From the NCBI GenBank assembly GCA_028345055.1, contig JAOMCO010000005.1, forward strand, positions 1 through 64,000: a stretch of 64,000 nucleotides of DNA, in the 5' to 3' direction. A program made the translations under genes and the position numbers. Below, one piece after another: positions 1 through 9,157 of this stretch. This DNA is from Candidatus Thioglobus sp. (lineage in GTDB: Bacteria > Pseudomonadota > Gammaproteobacteria > PS1 > Pseudothioglobaceae). A model generated the notes under the pieces. That model was not told where the DNA came from. It saw only the letters and a program-made list of their open reading frames with translations, and searched no databases. The stretch's first letter is position 1, and every line of letters starts with the position of its first letter.

Positions 1-2474
1 TTGAGGACATCAAGAATGTTGTCATTAAATCAAGTTTTGATGGTCCAGTCATTAGACTAAATGATATAGCAGAGGTCTTTAGAGGACAAGAAGAAGAAAC
101 CTCAATTACCCGTGTTAATGGAACAAAGGGTTTTGTACTTCAGGTAAAAAAACAGCCACAAGCAGATATTATTAGAACTGTTAAAAGGGTTAGAGAGCGT
201 GTTGGTGAATTACAAAAAAATATCCCAGATGATATTAATATTTTCTATACTGATGACTCATCAGAAGCTGTTGCAAACCGGCTTGATATCATTATAAAAA
301 ATGGCTACATTGGTTTAGCACTAGTCTTAATTGTTCTTGGAGTGTTCCTGTCATTAAAAACAGCTTTTTGGGTAGCAGTGAGTATACCAGTGACTCTCTT
401 GGGAGCTGTGTTTGGACTTGGGCTCACAGGAAATACTATTAACCTCATTTCTCTCTCAGGATTTATTCTTGTTCTTGGCATTGTTGTGGACGATAGTATT
501 GTGATTGCTGAAAGTATTCACCACTATAAATCAAAAGAAGGTAATCTCTACAAAAATGTTGTGATGGGTTTAAAGAGAGTTATCATGCCCGTAGTAACTA
601 CAATCATTTCTACTATGCTTGTAATGTCATCATTTTTCTTGATGTCTGGGGTACTAGGTAAATTCATCTATGTATTGCCTGTTGTAGTTCTATTCGCTCT
701 AGCCATCTCTTTTCTAGAAATTACTTTTGCTCTTCCGGCTCACTTGGCATCTAAGAAAGTTGAGAAACAAAAGACATGGTTTGTCCCTTTTGAAAATTTA
801 TACAATAGGGGTATGGTGCGTATCTTAAAGTGGCGCTATCTTATAGTTCCTATATTTATTGGTATTCTGGTTTATTCCGCAATGTTTGCTATGAAGAATA
901 TCCCATTTAATTTGTTTCCATCTAGAGGTGCTACAGTTATGTTTGCAAACATTGAGGCTCCTAATGGAAGTTCAGCATCTTACACAGAAAAAATTGTCAT
1001 TGATGTGGAAAATTTGATCGTTAATGAAATTGGCGATGACTTGAAGTCTTACACTAGCAAAATTGATGCATTTTTTACAAATAAAGCTGACATAGAGATT
1101 GCTCTTACACCTACTAGTGACAGAGAGCGTGCTGCTGAAGATATGCAAGAAAAGCTTAAAGAGTTGGTACAAAATGTTGAAGGTGCTGAAGAAATAAGAA
1201 TATCCTTACTTAGGCCTGGGCCACCTCAAGGTGCAGATATTGAGGTTACATTAGTCTCAGCTAACGATGCTCAGCGAGTATTAGCTGCTGATAGGCTTGA
1301 GGAAATTCTAAATTCAATTAATGGCGTTGATAACATTAATAGAAATGACGAGATTGGTAAACCAAGAATTGAAACCGTTCTTGATTTTGATGAAATGGCT
1401 CGTCTTGGAGTTGACTATCAATCTGTCTACAGGCATCTTAGAACTGCTTTTTCAGGCTCCTATGTAACTGATGCCACAATTGCAGGCAAAGAAGAAGCTG
1501 TTAGGATATATATCGGTGAGAATGATTACACTGAAAACTTCATTCAAAATACTGCAGTGAAGAATCGTCAAGGCAACTTAATACCAATGAGTCAGTTCTC
1601 AACCTTACGAGAAATTGAAGGTGAGCCAGATTACAACCACTTGGATGGTGATCGCTCTATTAAAGTTACAGCAAGTATTGCTGATGGGCGTCCTCGAGGG
1701 CGACCTAATAAAGTTGAGGAAAATTCTACAACTGCTGACAGTGATTCAGTTAGTGTCACTTCAAATGATTCAGATTCAAGTACAGCTCAGCCAGCAAGAA
1801 GAGGTCCTCCACCATCAAAGACTATCATTTTAGCTAAGGCGTTAAAAGAACTAAATGCATCTGTTGATTATCCGCAAGTATCTATCGTTACGGCTGGAGG
1901 TGCACAAGAATCGATTGAATCACTTCAAGACTTTCTAAGGGCTTTTGTCGTAGCAATTATTGGAATTTTTCTGCTTCTTGCTATACTCTTTAATTCTTAT
2001 TCTCAGCCTATGCTTGTCTTAGCAGCCGTTCCATTTTCACTCATTGGAGTTATTTGGGCTTTCTATTTCCATGGTGAGCCGCTCAGCTTTTTTGCATTGA
2101 CTGGATCTCTAGCTTTAATGGGCGTTATTGTGAATGACTCCTTAGTTATGGTTAGTCACCTAAATTACATAAGGGATAAGAGTGCTCAATTAGAAGACAA
2201 GACGGTATGGATTGCCAGAGGTTCAAGAGATCGTTTGAGGGCTGTCGTATTAACTACGCTGACGACAATGGCCGGTGTATTGCCTCTAGCTTATGGTATT
2301 GGAGGTACTGATGTGTTTTTACAGCCAATGGTGCTTGCGCTTGGCTATGGACTTATATTTGGAACATTTCTGACTTTGATTCTTTTGCCTTGTATGTACC
2401 TTATGAACTATGACTTTATTAATATGCTTAGTAGGATTGGTGTAAGATTTTCAAGGAAAAAAGCCGCAGCTTAA
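1..2474 (+). CDS. RND-family efflux transporter, inner-membrane pump (5'-truncated by window)
   Basis: This is the C-terminal 823 residues of a proton-driven AcrB/MdtB-type resistance-nodulation-division pump; the reading frame is open from base 3, so the GTG at 342 is not the real start. The visible part begins late in the first periplasmic loop, then runs through TM2-6, the second periplasmic (porter/docking) loop and TM8-12. TM4 carries the acidic pair in 'GIVVDDSIVIAES', the proton-relay site of the family. A second 'IVNDSLVMV' motif lies in TM10. An unusual Ser/Asp/Thr-rich, Arg/Pro-flanked stretch (about 1686-1820) interrupts the second periplasmic domain. The partner membrane-fusion protein is presumably upstream, outside the window. 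Substrate cannot be told. The gene ends directly against the convergent ruvA. Confidence 0.93.
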   Translation, partial: EDIKNVVIKSSFDGPVIRLNDIAEVFRGQEEETSITRVNGTKGFVLQVKKQPQADIIRTVKRVRERVGELQKNIPDDINIFYTDDSSEAVANRLDIIIKNGYIGLALVLIVLGVFLSLKTAFWVAVSIPVTLLGAVFGLGLTGNTINLISLSGFILVLGIVVDDSIVIAESIHHYKSKEGNLYKNVVMGLKRVIMPVVTTIISTMLVMSSFFLMSGVLGKFIYVLPVVVLFALAISFLEITFALPAHLASKKVEKQKTWFVPFENLYNRGMVRILKWRYLIVPIFIGILVYSAMFAMKNIPFNLFPSRGATVMFANIEAPNGSSASYTEKIVIDVENLIVNEIGDDLKSYTSKIDAFFTNKADIEIALTPTSDRERAAEDMQEKLKELVQNVEGAEEIRISLLRPGPPQGADIEVTLVSANDAQRVLAADRLEEILNSINGVDNINRNDEIGKPRIETVLDFDEMARLGVDYQSVYRHLRTAFSGSYVTDATIAGKEEAVRIYIGENDYTENFIQNTAVKNRQGNLIPMSQFSTLREIEGEPDYNHLDGDRSIKVTASIADGRPRGRPNKVEENSTTADSDSVSVTSNDSDSSTAQPARRGPPPSKTIILAKALKELNASVDYPQVSIVTAGGAQESIESLQDFLRAFVVAIIGIFLLLAILFNSYSQPMLVLAAVPFSLIGVIWAFYFHGEPLSFFALTGSLALMGVIVNDSLVMVSHLNYIRDKSAQLEDKTVWIARGSRDRLRAVVLTTLTTMAGVLPLAYGIGGTDVFLQPMVLALGYGLIFGTFLTLILLPCMYLMNYDFINMLSRIGVRFSRKKAAA

Positions 2475-3068
2475 TTACTTGTTTTGAAGTGCTAGTCGAA
2501 TTAACTGCTCGGTACTAAGTTCTTTGTCTTCAATTTTTGAAACCATTCTATTAGCTTCTCTGGCTTTGAAGCCAAGAGATTGAAGCGCTTCAATGGCTTG
2601 TTTAGAATTTGGGTTTGAGTTCTGCTTTATTTCACTCGAATTGGCTAAACTACCTGTTAGATCAAGTTTGCTAAGTCGATCTTGCAGCTCAACTATAAGT
2701 TTGAGAGCGGTTTTTTTGCCAATTCCAGGAGTTTTTGCAAGTAAATCAGCATCCTCTGTAGAAATGCACGCAACCAGAGAGTGAACACTTAAGTTTGAAA
2801 GTATCGCGAGAGCTACCTTAGGGCCTACGCCATTAACTCTGATTAATTCTCTAAAAACGTTCTTTTCATCTTTTGTAATGAAACCAAATAAAGTGTGAGC
2901 GTCCTCTTTAATACTAAGATGGGTGAATAACAGAACATCATCAGACAAGTTATCTAATTCATAGAAGGTTGACATTGGGCAAAGTACTTCGTACCCAATT
3001 CCTTGAACTTCAAGGAGAACTTGAGGTGGGCTCTTGCTAATAATTTTGCCTTTAAGGTGTCCAATCAT
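2475..3068 (-). CDS. ruvA: Holliday junction DNA helicase subunit RuvA
   Basis: RuvA binds four-way junctions as a tetramer and recruits the RuvB motor for branch migration in recombinational repair. The 197-residue product has the family length (about 200). It shows an N-terminal OB fold starting MIGHLKGKI, two helix-hairpin-helix motifs ([13 protein letters not shown] at about 78-90 and [13 protein letters not shown] at about 113-125) and the RuvB-contacting C-terminal domain (about 155-197, '[11 protein letters not shown]'). Its ATG overlaps the leuD stop as ATGA, so it is translationally coupled to leucine genes rather than sitting in the usual ruvC-ruvA-ruvB cluster; neither ruvB nor ruvC is in the window. 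Its stop abuts that of the RND gene with no gap. Confidence 0.96.
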   Translation of the reverse strand: MIGHLKGKIISKSPPQVLLEVQGIGYEVLCPMSTFYELDNLSDDVLLFTHLSIKEDAHTLFGFITKDEKNVFRELIRVNGVGPKVALAILSNLSVHSLVACISTEDADLLAKTPGIGKKTALKLIVELQDRLSKLDLTGSLANSSEIKQNSNPNSKQAIEALQSLGFKAREANRMVSKIEDKELSTEQLIRLALQNK

Positions 3069-3679
3069 AACCAGGTAAACTTAGCAAAGTGCTTTTTTTC
3101 AAATGAACGAATCTTGCTCTCATGTTGTAATGTTAAACCAATATCATCCAAACCATTTATGAGTCTTCTCTTTCTTTCAGGATCAACCTCAAAATTATAG
3201 GATTGATCATTTGTTTCAACCGTCTGTTTATCTAAATCTATAGATAATTGTCCATTATAGTTAAATAAGTTATCTACAATTTCAGTGCTCAGGGAAATTG
3301 GAAGCAGACCATTCTTAAAGCAATTGTTATAGAATATATCAGCAAAACTTGGTGCAATGATTGCCCTAAAGCCATAATCATCAAGCGCCCAGGGTGCATG
3401 TTCCCTTGAAGATCCACATCCAAAATTTCTACGAGTGAGAAGAATTTGAGCTTCTGAATATCTTGGGTCATTTAAAACAAACTCAGGATTTATTGGGCGC
3501 TTTGAATTATCCATACCTGGCTCACCATGGTCTAGATAGCGCCACTCATCAAATAAGTTTGGTCCAAAGCCACTTCTTTTGATTGACTTTAAGAATTGCT
3601 TTGGAATGATAGCGTCTGTATCTATATTGGCGCGGTCAAGTGGCATTGCAATAGAGCTGATAGAGGTAAATTTTTTCAT
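3065..3679 (-). CDS. leuD: 3-isopropylmalate dehydratase small subunit LeuD
   Basis: LeuD pairs with LeuC to isomerise 2-isopropylmalate to 3-isopropylmalate in leucine biosynthesis (cytoplasm). The 204-residue protein has the swivel-domain signature '[15 protein letters not shown]' at about residues 71-85 and the N-terminal '[16 protein letters not shown]' motif, both typical of the family. The ATG overlaps the leuC stop by 4 bases and its own stop overlaps the ruvA start by 4 bases, giving a tightly coupled leuC-leuD-ruvA unit. leuB, the next enzyme and the usual operon partner, is absent from this window. Confidence 0.97.
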   Translation of the reverse strand: MKKFTSISSIAMPLDRANIDTDAIIPKQFLKSIKRSGFGPNLFDEWRYLDHGEPGMDNSKRPINPEFVLNDPRYSEAQILLTRRNFGCGSSREHAPWALDDYGFRAIIAPSFADIFYNNCFKNGLLPISLSTEIVDNLFNYNGQLSIDLDKQTVETNDQSYNFEVDPERKRRLINGLDDIGLTLQHESKIRSFEKKHFAKFTWL

Positions 3680-5079
3680 GAATCTACTCCCGAAAAACGA
3701 CCTGCTATTGCTGTTGCAGCAGCAATTGTTGGGCTTACAAGATGAGTAAACGAGCCTTGACCTTGGCGACCCTCAAAGTTTCGATTAGAGGTACTCGCAC
3801 ATCTTTCCCCTGCTTCAAGCTTGTCTGCATTCATTGCAAGGCACATCGAGCAACCAGGTTCTCTCCACTCAAAACCAGCATCTTTAAAAATCTGATCAAG
3901 ACCCTCTTCTTCAGCTTGCTTTTTTACAAGCCCAGAGCCAGGAACAACAAGCGCTAATTTAACATTTTTAGCAATTTTCTTGCCTTTTGCAACTATAGCT
4001 GCGGCTCTCAAATCTTCAATTCTTGAGTTTGTGCAGGATCCAATAAAAACCTTATCTATTTCAATTGAACTCATTAAAGTGTTCGGCTTTAGATGAATAT
4101 ACTTGAGTGCATTGCGAATACTTTCAGCCTTGACTTCATCTTTTTCTAACTTTGGATCAGGCGTAGAGCCATGAATATCGACAACCATTTCTGGTGAAGT
4201 TCCCCAAGTGACCTGAGGCTTAATTTGATTTGCATCAATTAAGATCGAATCATCAAAATGAGATTCTGGGTCGCTATGAAGAGTATGCCAATATTCAAGT
4301 GCTGAGTCCCAAGTATCTCCTGTTGGAGAGAAAGGTCTCCCTTTGACGTATTCAATTGTTTTATTATCAACTGCGACAAGACCTACTTTGGCTCCAGCCT
4401 CTATTGACATATTACAAAGCGTCATTCTTCCCTCAATACTCATCTCTTGGATTGTATCTCCACAAAACTCAATTGCGTATCCTGTTCCACCAGCGGTCCC
4501 AATTTTCCCAATAATGTATAGTGCAAGATCTTTCGCGCTGACATTACTAGCCAACTCTCCACTAATTTCAATTTGCATATTTTTGGCTTTATTTTGCCAA
4601 AGGCATCCTGTTGCAAGCACATGCTCTACCTCAGAGGTTCCTATTCCAAATGCTAGAGCTCCAAGGGCGCCATGAGTTGTTGTGTGGGAGTCACCACAAA
4701 CTATACTCATTCCTGGTAAAGTTGCTCCTTGCTCTGGTCCAATGACATGAACAATGCCTTGGCGCACATCATTCATATGGATTTCATTGATACCAAATGT
4801 CTCGCAGTTCTTATCTAAAGTTTCAACTTGAAGTCTAGAAACAGGATCAGAAATACTGCTAACACCACTTGACCTGTCAGTAGTTGGCACATTGTGATCT
4901 GGTACTGCAAGATTAGATTTATTGCGCCAAATTTTTCTATCAGCTAGAGAAAGGCCTTCAAAGGCTTGTGGAGATGTGACCTCATGAATCAATTGACGGT
5001 CAATATAAATGAGCGTCGAGCCATCTTGCTCTAAAACTTTGTGTGTACTCATTAGTTTGTCGTATAGTGTTTGAGGCAT
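3676..5079 (-). CDS. leuC: 3-isopropylmalate dehydratase large subunit LeuC
   Basis: LeuC is the catalytic, [4Fe-4S]-bearing aconitase-family subunit of isopropylmalate isomerase. The 467 residues match the usual length. The three cluster ligands are visible: Cys349 in '[12 protein letters not shown]' and Cys410/Cys413 in '[11 protein letters not shown]'. The '[19 protein letters not shown]' substrate-binding stretch is also intact. It is the first gene of the leuC-leuD-ruvA unit and diverges from the amidotransferase gene at 5213; the 133-base gap must hold both promoters. No leucine-rich leader peptide was found in that gap. Confidence 0.97.
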   Translation of the reverse strand: MPQTLYDKLMSTHKVLEQDGSTLIYIDRQLIHEVTSPQAFEGLSLADRKIWRNKSNLAVPDHNVPTTDRSSGVSSISDPVSRLQVETLDKNCETFGINEIHMNDVRQGIVHVIGPEQGATLPGMSIVCGDSHTTTHGALGALAFGIGTSEVEHVLATGCLWQNKAKNMQIEISGELASNVSAKDLALYIIGKIGTAGGTGYAIEFCGDTIQEMSIEGRMTLCNMSIEAGAKVGLVAVDNKTIEYVKGRPFSPTGDTWDSALEYWHTLHSDPESHFDDSILIDANQIKPQVTWGTSPEMVVDIHGSTPDPKLEKDEVKAESIRNALKYIHLKPNTLMSSIEIDKVFIGSCTNSRIEDLRAAAIVAKGKKIAKNVKLALVVPGSGLVKKQAEEEGLDQIFKDAGFEWREPGCSMCLAMNADKLEAGERCASTSNRNFEGRQGQGSFTHLVSPTIAAATAIAGRFSGVDS

Positions 5080-5212
5080 TTTGAATAGTAATACTTGATA
5101 AAATGACTATTTTACATTTTTTAAAATAACCCACATTACAGAAATAGTTATCAAATATCTATATTTTGAGTAATGCATTTATTTTAAATTTAAACTTTAG
5201 GACTTAAATTTT

Positions 5213-6985
5213 ATGTGTGGTATCTGTGGTCAGTTTCGCTTTGATGGAAGAGAGGTCACATCAGAGTCACTTGATAATATGATGTTAAAGCTAGCTAAAC
5301 GAGGCCCTGACTCAAGTGGTCAATGGACTGCTCAGCAGATTGGGTTTGGACATCAGCGACTCAGTATTATTGACTTATCAAGCTATGGCTCTCAGCCGAT
5401 GGTCGATGATAAGCTTGAACTAACCTTAGTTTTTAACGGAACAATATATAACTATAAATCACTTCGTTCCCAATTATTAAAGAAGGGCTATATTTTTTTC
5501 TCGAATTCAGATACTGAAGTTATTATTAAAGCTTACCATTTCTGGGGTGAAAACTGTCTAGAGCATTTAGATGGTATGTTTGCGTTTGCTATTTGGGATC
5601 ACACAACTAAAAAATTATTTGTTGCAAGGGATAGAATGGGCATTAAACCACTCTACTTTAATTCTACTTCGAAAGCATTTACTTTCGCATCAAATTCACA
5701 GGCACTTCTCACACAAGAAATTGATAGGAGTATTAATCCTGTTGCTCTGCAACAGCAATTATCTTTACATGGAGTCGTTCCAGCGCCAAACACAATTATT
5801 AATGGTATTCATAAGTTAAAGCCTGGTAGCTATATGATTCTGAAATCTGATGGTCAAATCCAAGAAAAAACATACTGGAGACCAAATGCTAAAAGACCTG
5901 ATCATGAGGTTAGTAATGAAGAATATATCGAGAGGACTCATGAGCTATTAACAGCTGCAGTTACAAAAAGAATGAACGCTTCTGATGTTCCAATTGGGGT
6001 CTTGCTTTCTGGTGGCCTTGATTCATCCTTAATTGTTGCACTGCTTAAGGAGGCTGGTCATGAGAGGATCAGAACCTTCTCTATTGGTTTTGAAGATATT
6101 GATGATGAGGCCGGCAGTGAGTTTGAGTACTCAGATCAAATTGTCTCTAGATTTGAAACTGATCATAAAAAGTACAAAGTGAGCAATCAAGAAGTCCTGC
6201 CAAGATTATCTGAGGCAGTATTAAACATGGCTGAACCAATGGTTGGTCAAGATGCAGTTGCATTTTATTTACTCTCAGAACAGGTCTCAAAGCACACTAA
6301 AGTTGTTCTTTCTGGACAAGGTGCTGATGAAGCTTTTGCAGGCTACTTTTGGTATCCAAGAATGGCAGAGGAGTATGGGGATGAGGTAAATCGTTTTTCA
6401 AAACACTATGTTGATAGGCCTCATAAAGAGTATTTACAAACCGTAGCATCTAAATATCACGGAGATAATCATACGCATAATTGGCTCAACAAAGAATTTA
6501 CCAAGCCTGGTGCTGACTCTTTTATTGATAAGGTGTTCAGGACAGATATGACTCGTCTGATTGTTGATGATCCAGTGAAGCGAGTTGATAATATGACTAT
6601 GGCATGGGGTCTTGAGGCTAGAGTACCATTTATGGATACTGAGCTAGTTGAGTGGGCATTAAGTATTCCACCAGTATTAAAAATGAGAGAGGAGGGCAAG
6701 TATCCACTTAAGAAAATATCAAGAGGGCTTCTACCCAACTCGGTGATTGATCGAAAAAAAGGCTATTTCCCAATGCCCGCACTAAAGTATATTCAGGGAG
6801 AATTTTTAGAATTTATGTCTGATATACTTTTATCAGATGCTTGTCGAAATAGATGTATTTTTGATGAGCATTATGTTAAGAAAGTAATTGATTCACCCAG
6901 AGAATATATGACTGCACTTAATGGATCAAGATTATGGCACTTGGCACTTCTTGAATATTGGTTTCAGGTTAATGTAGATAATTAA
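5213..6985 (+). CDS. Glutamine-dependent amidotransferase, asparagine synthase family, probable N-acetylglutaminylglutamine amide (NAGGN) type
   Basis: The 590-residue protein has an N-terminal class-II glutaminase domain with catalytic Cys2 (MCGICGQFRFDG) and a C-terminal ATP-pyrophosphatase synthetase domain with the PP-loop 'SGGLDSS' at about residue 266. It transfers Gln-derived ammonia to a carboxylate. Generic tools would call it AsnB. From memory, segments such as 'VVPAP', 'SIGFED..DEAGSEFEYSD', 'DDPVKRVDNMTMAWGLEAR' and 'DRKKGYFPMPALK' fit the amidotransferase that makes the osmoprotectant dipeptide amide NAGGN better than housekeeping AsnB. The usual partner acetyltransferase/ligase is not adjacent; the next gene, 3 bases on, is rnhA. 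The family (asparagine-synthase fold) is secure; the NAGGN assignment is a moderately confident inference. Confidence 0.85.
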   Translation: MCGICGQFRFDGREVTSESLDNMMLKLAKRGPDSSGQWTAQQIGFGHQRLSIIDLSSYGSQPMVDDKLELTLVFNGTIYNYKSLRSQLLKKGYIFFSNSDTEVIIKAYHFWGENCLEHLDGMFAFAIWDHTTKKLFVARDRMGIKPLYFNSTSKAFTFASNSQALLTQEIDRSINPVALQQQLSLHGVVPAPNTIINGIHKLKPGSYMILKSDGQIQEKTYWRPNAKRPDHEVSNEEYIERTHELLTAAVTKRMNASDVPIGVLLSGGLDSSLIVALLKEAGHERIRTFSIGFEDIDDEAGSEFEYSDQIVSRFETDHKKYKVSNQEVLPRLSEAVLNMAEPMVGQDAVAFYLLSEQVSKHTKVVLSGQGADEAFAGYFWYPRMAEEYGDEVNRFSKHYVDRPHKEYLQTVASKYHGDNHTHNWLNKEFTKPGADSFIDKVFRTDMTRLIVDDPVKRVDNMTMAWGLEARVPFMDTELVEWALSIPPVLKMREEGKYPLKKISRGLLPNSVIDRKKGYFPMPALKYIQGEFLEFMSDILLSDACRNRCIFDEHYVKKVIDSPREYMTALNGSRLWHLALLEYWFQVNVDN

Positions 6986-6988
6986 CTT

Positions 6989-7426
6989 ATGGATAAGATT
7001 GTAATTTATACGGATGGTGGTTGCCGAGGAAATCCTGGAGTGGGTGGATGGGGTGTGTGGCTTCGATACAAAGATCATGATAAAAAGTTAAAAGGCTCAG
7101 AACATAACACGACGAATAATAAAATGGAGCTGACAGCTGCTATTAGAGCCTTGGAGGCTCTTAAATCAATTGATATTTCTGTAGACTTATATACTGACTC
7201 GAAATATGTCATTCAAGGAATCAATGAATGGATTGAGGGCTGGAAATCAAAAGACTGGAAGACTGCAAATAAAAAGCCAGTGAAAAATGTTGAGCTCTGG
7301 AAGCAATTGGATGTTCTCAATGAAAAATTCAGTATCAACTGGCACTGGGTTAAGGGCCATAGTGATGATCCAGGAAATGATATGGCAGATCTTTTAGCGA
7401 ATCAAGCGATGGATGAAATTGGTTAA
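6989..7426 (+). CDS. rnhA: Ribonuclease HI
   Basis: RnhA cleaves the RNA strand of RNA-DNA hybrids, removing primers and R-loops. The 145-residue product has all catalytic residues of the family: Asp9 ([12 protein letters not shown]), Glu47 (NNKMELTAA), Asp70 (LYTDSKYVI) and Asp131 ([10 protein letters not shown]), plus His124 in 'VKGHSDD'. The basic protrusion (about residues 80-100, '[20 protein letters not shown]') is present as in the E. coli enzyme. It starts 3 bases after the amidotransferase stop, so the two are probably co-transcribed, and it converges with the DUF455 gene with one base between stops. Confidence 0.97.
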   Translation: MDKIVIYTDGGCRGNPGVGGWGVWLRYKDHDKKLKGSEHNTTNNKMELTAAIRALEALKSIDISVDLYTDSKYVIQGINEWIEGWKSKDWKTANKKPVKNVELWKQLDVLNEKFSINWHWVKGHSDDPGNDMADLLANQAMDEIG

Positions 7427-7427
7427 T

Positions 7428-8216
7428 TTAAATTCGCTCAGGGTTCTCTAAATATTCCAATTCATCTAGACTAAAATTCGAAAGCAGTCTTGCTTCGGTA
7501 TTGAATGGACCTCTCAAACTTGAACCAATATGTTTCTTTATAAGTTCATCAAATGTTTTAACCAGGTCAATATCCCTTTTGTTGCATAAATACCTGTACC
7601 AATAATTACCAATCTTTACATGCCCAATCTCATCTTCAAAAATAATATCTAATATATCAACCATTCTAGAGAACTTTGATCCACTAAATTTTTTTTTAAT
7701 GCTAGGGGTTACATCTAAACCTCTTGCTTCTAGGACTCTTGGAACAAGAGCCATTCTGACTAAAACATCATAGTCAGTATCTACAGACATTTGCCATAAA
7801 CCATTGTGTGCATCAAAGTCTCCATAATGATAGCCGAGCTCCTCAAGATATTCTTTAAGTAGTGAAAAATGATAGGATTCTTCAGTTGCAACCTTAATCC
7901 AATCAAGATAGTACTGAAGAGGCATTTCTTGAAATCTATATATCGCATCAAGAGCTAAATTTATGGCATTAAATTCAATATGACAAATAGCATGAATATT
8001 TTTAATCATACCAAGGTCTGATTTGTCTCTTTTTGGTACCCTATCGAAGCTCACTAATTTTGGTTTTATTGGGCGCCCAGGAGACAGTACTTTTTTTACT
8101 TCACACAGAGACCCTAAATCTTGTTTTTGGAATTTGAGAAGCTGGTTAGTTAGATAGATCTTTTCATCTGTATCATTGCATATTAGTGCAGAATATGACT
8201 CTTTAAAGAGAGACAT
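7428..8216 (-). CDS. Ferritin-like DUF455 family protein
   Basis: A 262-residue protein of the uncharacterised DUF455 family, which has a ferritin-like four-helix fold. Conserved carboxylate/histidine motifs that would bind a di-metal centre are visible: 'CHIEFNAINLALD', 'ATEESYHFSLL' and 'FEDEIGHVKIG'. The highly conserved 'RMALVPRVLEARGLDVTP' stretch is also there. No signal peptide, so cytoplasmic. Its start overlaps the end of the pseudouridine synthase gene by 14 bases, giving an apparent ratA-rluE-like-DUF455 operon. The biochemical role is unknown; tRNA-modifying diiron hydroxylases (MiaE) share the fold, and the RNA-linked neighbours (rnhA, pseudouridine synthase) make an RNA role worth testing, but that is only suggestion. 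Confidence 0.85.
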   Translation of the reverse strand: MSLFKESYSALICNDTDEKIYLTNQLLKFQKQDLGSLCEVKKVLSPGRPIKPKLVSFDRVPKRDKSDLGMIKNIHAICHIEFNAINLALDAIYRFQEMPLQYYLDWIKVATEESYHFSLLKEYLEELGYHYGDFDAHNGLWQMSVDTDYDVLVRMALVPRVLEARGLDVTPSIKKKFSGSKFSRMVDILDIIFEDEIGHVKIGNYWYRYLCNKRDIDLVKTFDELIKKHIGSSLRGPFNTEARLLSNFSLDELEYLENPERI

Positions 8217-8733
8217 AGGAGCCCACCTTAATGTTTCCTAGTTTCCATTTATCAATTTGTATTCTTATTAATCTTAAAGTTGGAAATCCAACGTTTGCAG
8301 TCATTCTTCGAATCTGCCTATTTCTTCCTTCAGTGATAGAGATTTCAGCCCAAGAGGTTGGGATGAGTTTTCTTTTTCGAACTGAGGGTGTTCTATTCCA
8401 GAGCCATTCTGGCTCTTTTATTTTTTTAATAAAAGCTGGTTTTGTTAACCCATCTTTTAGATTGACTCCTGCTTTAAGATCATTTATTGCCTCTTCAGTT
8501 ATTTCCCCCTCCATCTGAACAATGTAGATTTTTGATTTATTATTTTTTGGATTAGAGATTTTATTTTGAAGATTTCCATCATCAGTTAATATGACAAGTC
8601 CTTCAGAGTCTTTGTCCAATCTTCCTACTGGGTAAATACTTTGAATATTTATGTAGTTGGCCAGAGTATCTCCCTCACCACTAAACTGACAAATAACACC
8701 AAAAGGCTTATTGAAGGCTATGACCTTAGCCAT
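8203..8733 (-). CDS. RsuA/RluE-family pseudouridine synthase (likely 23S rRNA)
   Basis: Isomerises a specific uridine to pseudouridine in rRNA. The catalytic Asp lies in 'GRLDKDSEGLVILTDDG' and the C-terminal motif 'EGRNRQIRRMTANVGFPTLRL' is characteristic of the RsuA/RluE branch. At 176 residues with no S4 RNA-binding domain it resembles RluE, which acts on the large-subunit RNA. I chose the ATG at 8733 (product starting [13 protein letters not shown]) over a longer ATG at 8763: the longer form adds ten residues unlike the family and would overlap ratA by 38 rather than 8 bases. Target uridine is not deducible from sequence alone. Confidence 0.88.
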   Translation of the reverse strand: MAKVIAFNKPFGVICQFSGEGDTLANYINIQSIYPVGRLDKDSEGLVILTDDGNLQNKISNPKNNKSKIYIVQMEGEITEEAINDLKAGVNLKDGLTKPAFIKKIKEPEWLWNRTPSVRKRKLIPTSWAEISITEGRNRQIRRMTANVGFPTLRLIRIQIDKWKLGNIKVGSYVSL

Positions 8734-9157
8734 AAATATGTTTAGCTCTTTCAACAAATGCATCTAATTGTGAATTCGCAATGCTTTTAAATAATGGAGA
8801 CATCGTCATATCAGCAATTCTTGATTTAAAGCTAAACTCAAGATCTAAATAAACTTTTGATGCATTATCTCCAAGAGATTCGAAATGCCATTCTCCACTC
8901 AGCTTATCAAATGGTCCATCAAAAAGTTCCATCTTGATTGATTCAAAGGGTGAAGATGTATTAATTGTTGTAAAGCCTTGTTTGAATCCATTTTTATTTA
9001 TCTGGACCGAGGCAGTAATTTGATTCCCAGTTTCATTTAAAATAGATGAAGAGTCACACCAGCTAAGAAAATTCGAGTAGTCATTAATGTTACTGACCAG
9101 CTCAAACATTTGCTGGGGTGAATATGGAACTATTGCACTTTTTGAAATACGATGCAT
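8726..9157 (-). CDS. ratA: RatA/Coq10-like START-domain protein
   Basis: A 143-residue single-domain polyketide-cyclase/START protein, of the family that includes E. coli RatA and mitochondrial Coq10, a ubiquinone-binding chaperone. The opening '[21 protein letters not shown]' and 'DYSNFLSWC' are typical, as is the ending '[14 protein letters not shown]'. RatA has been described as a ribosome-association toxin, but no antitoxin is next to it here and a housekeeping role in quinone handling is more likely. It sits back to back with smpB, a common gammaproteobacterial arrangement. The two start codons share the tetranucleotide CATG (9155-9158), so each gene's promoter must lie inside the other gene. 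Confidence 0.9.
   Translation of the reverse strand: MHRISKSAIVPYSPQQMFELVSNINDYSNFLSWCDSSSILNETGNQITASVQINKNGFKQGFTTINTSSPFESIKMELFDGPFDKLSGEWHFESLGDNASKVYLDLEFSFKSRIADMTMSPLFKSIANSQLDAFVERAKHIYG

Noticed and set aside
342-2474. RND gene starting at GTG 342
   Set aside because: The frame is open and RND-like from base 3 (periplasmic and TM2 sequence), so the gene is truncated by the window edge and not started at 342.
4343-4675. 110-residue plus-strand ORF inside leuC
   Set aside because: It is antisense to a well-conserved gene with intact catalytic motifs, has no recognisable domain and no ribosome site.
5080-5212. Leucine attenuator/leader peptide before leuC
   Set aside because: No short ORF with repeated Leu codons and no terminator/antiterminator pair is visible on the minus strand.
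8726-9157. RatA as toxin of a toxin-antitoxin module
   Set aside because: The family label is inherited from E. coli RatA; no antitoxin gene is adjacent, the neighbours (smpB, pseudouridine synthase) are housekeeping, and the fold is that of Coq10-type quinone-binding proteins.
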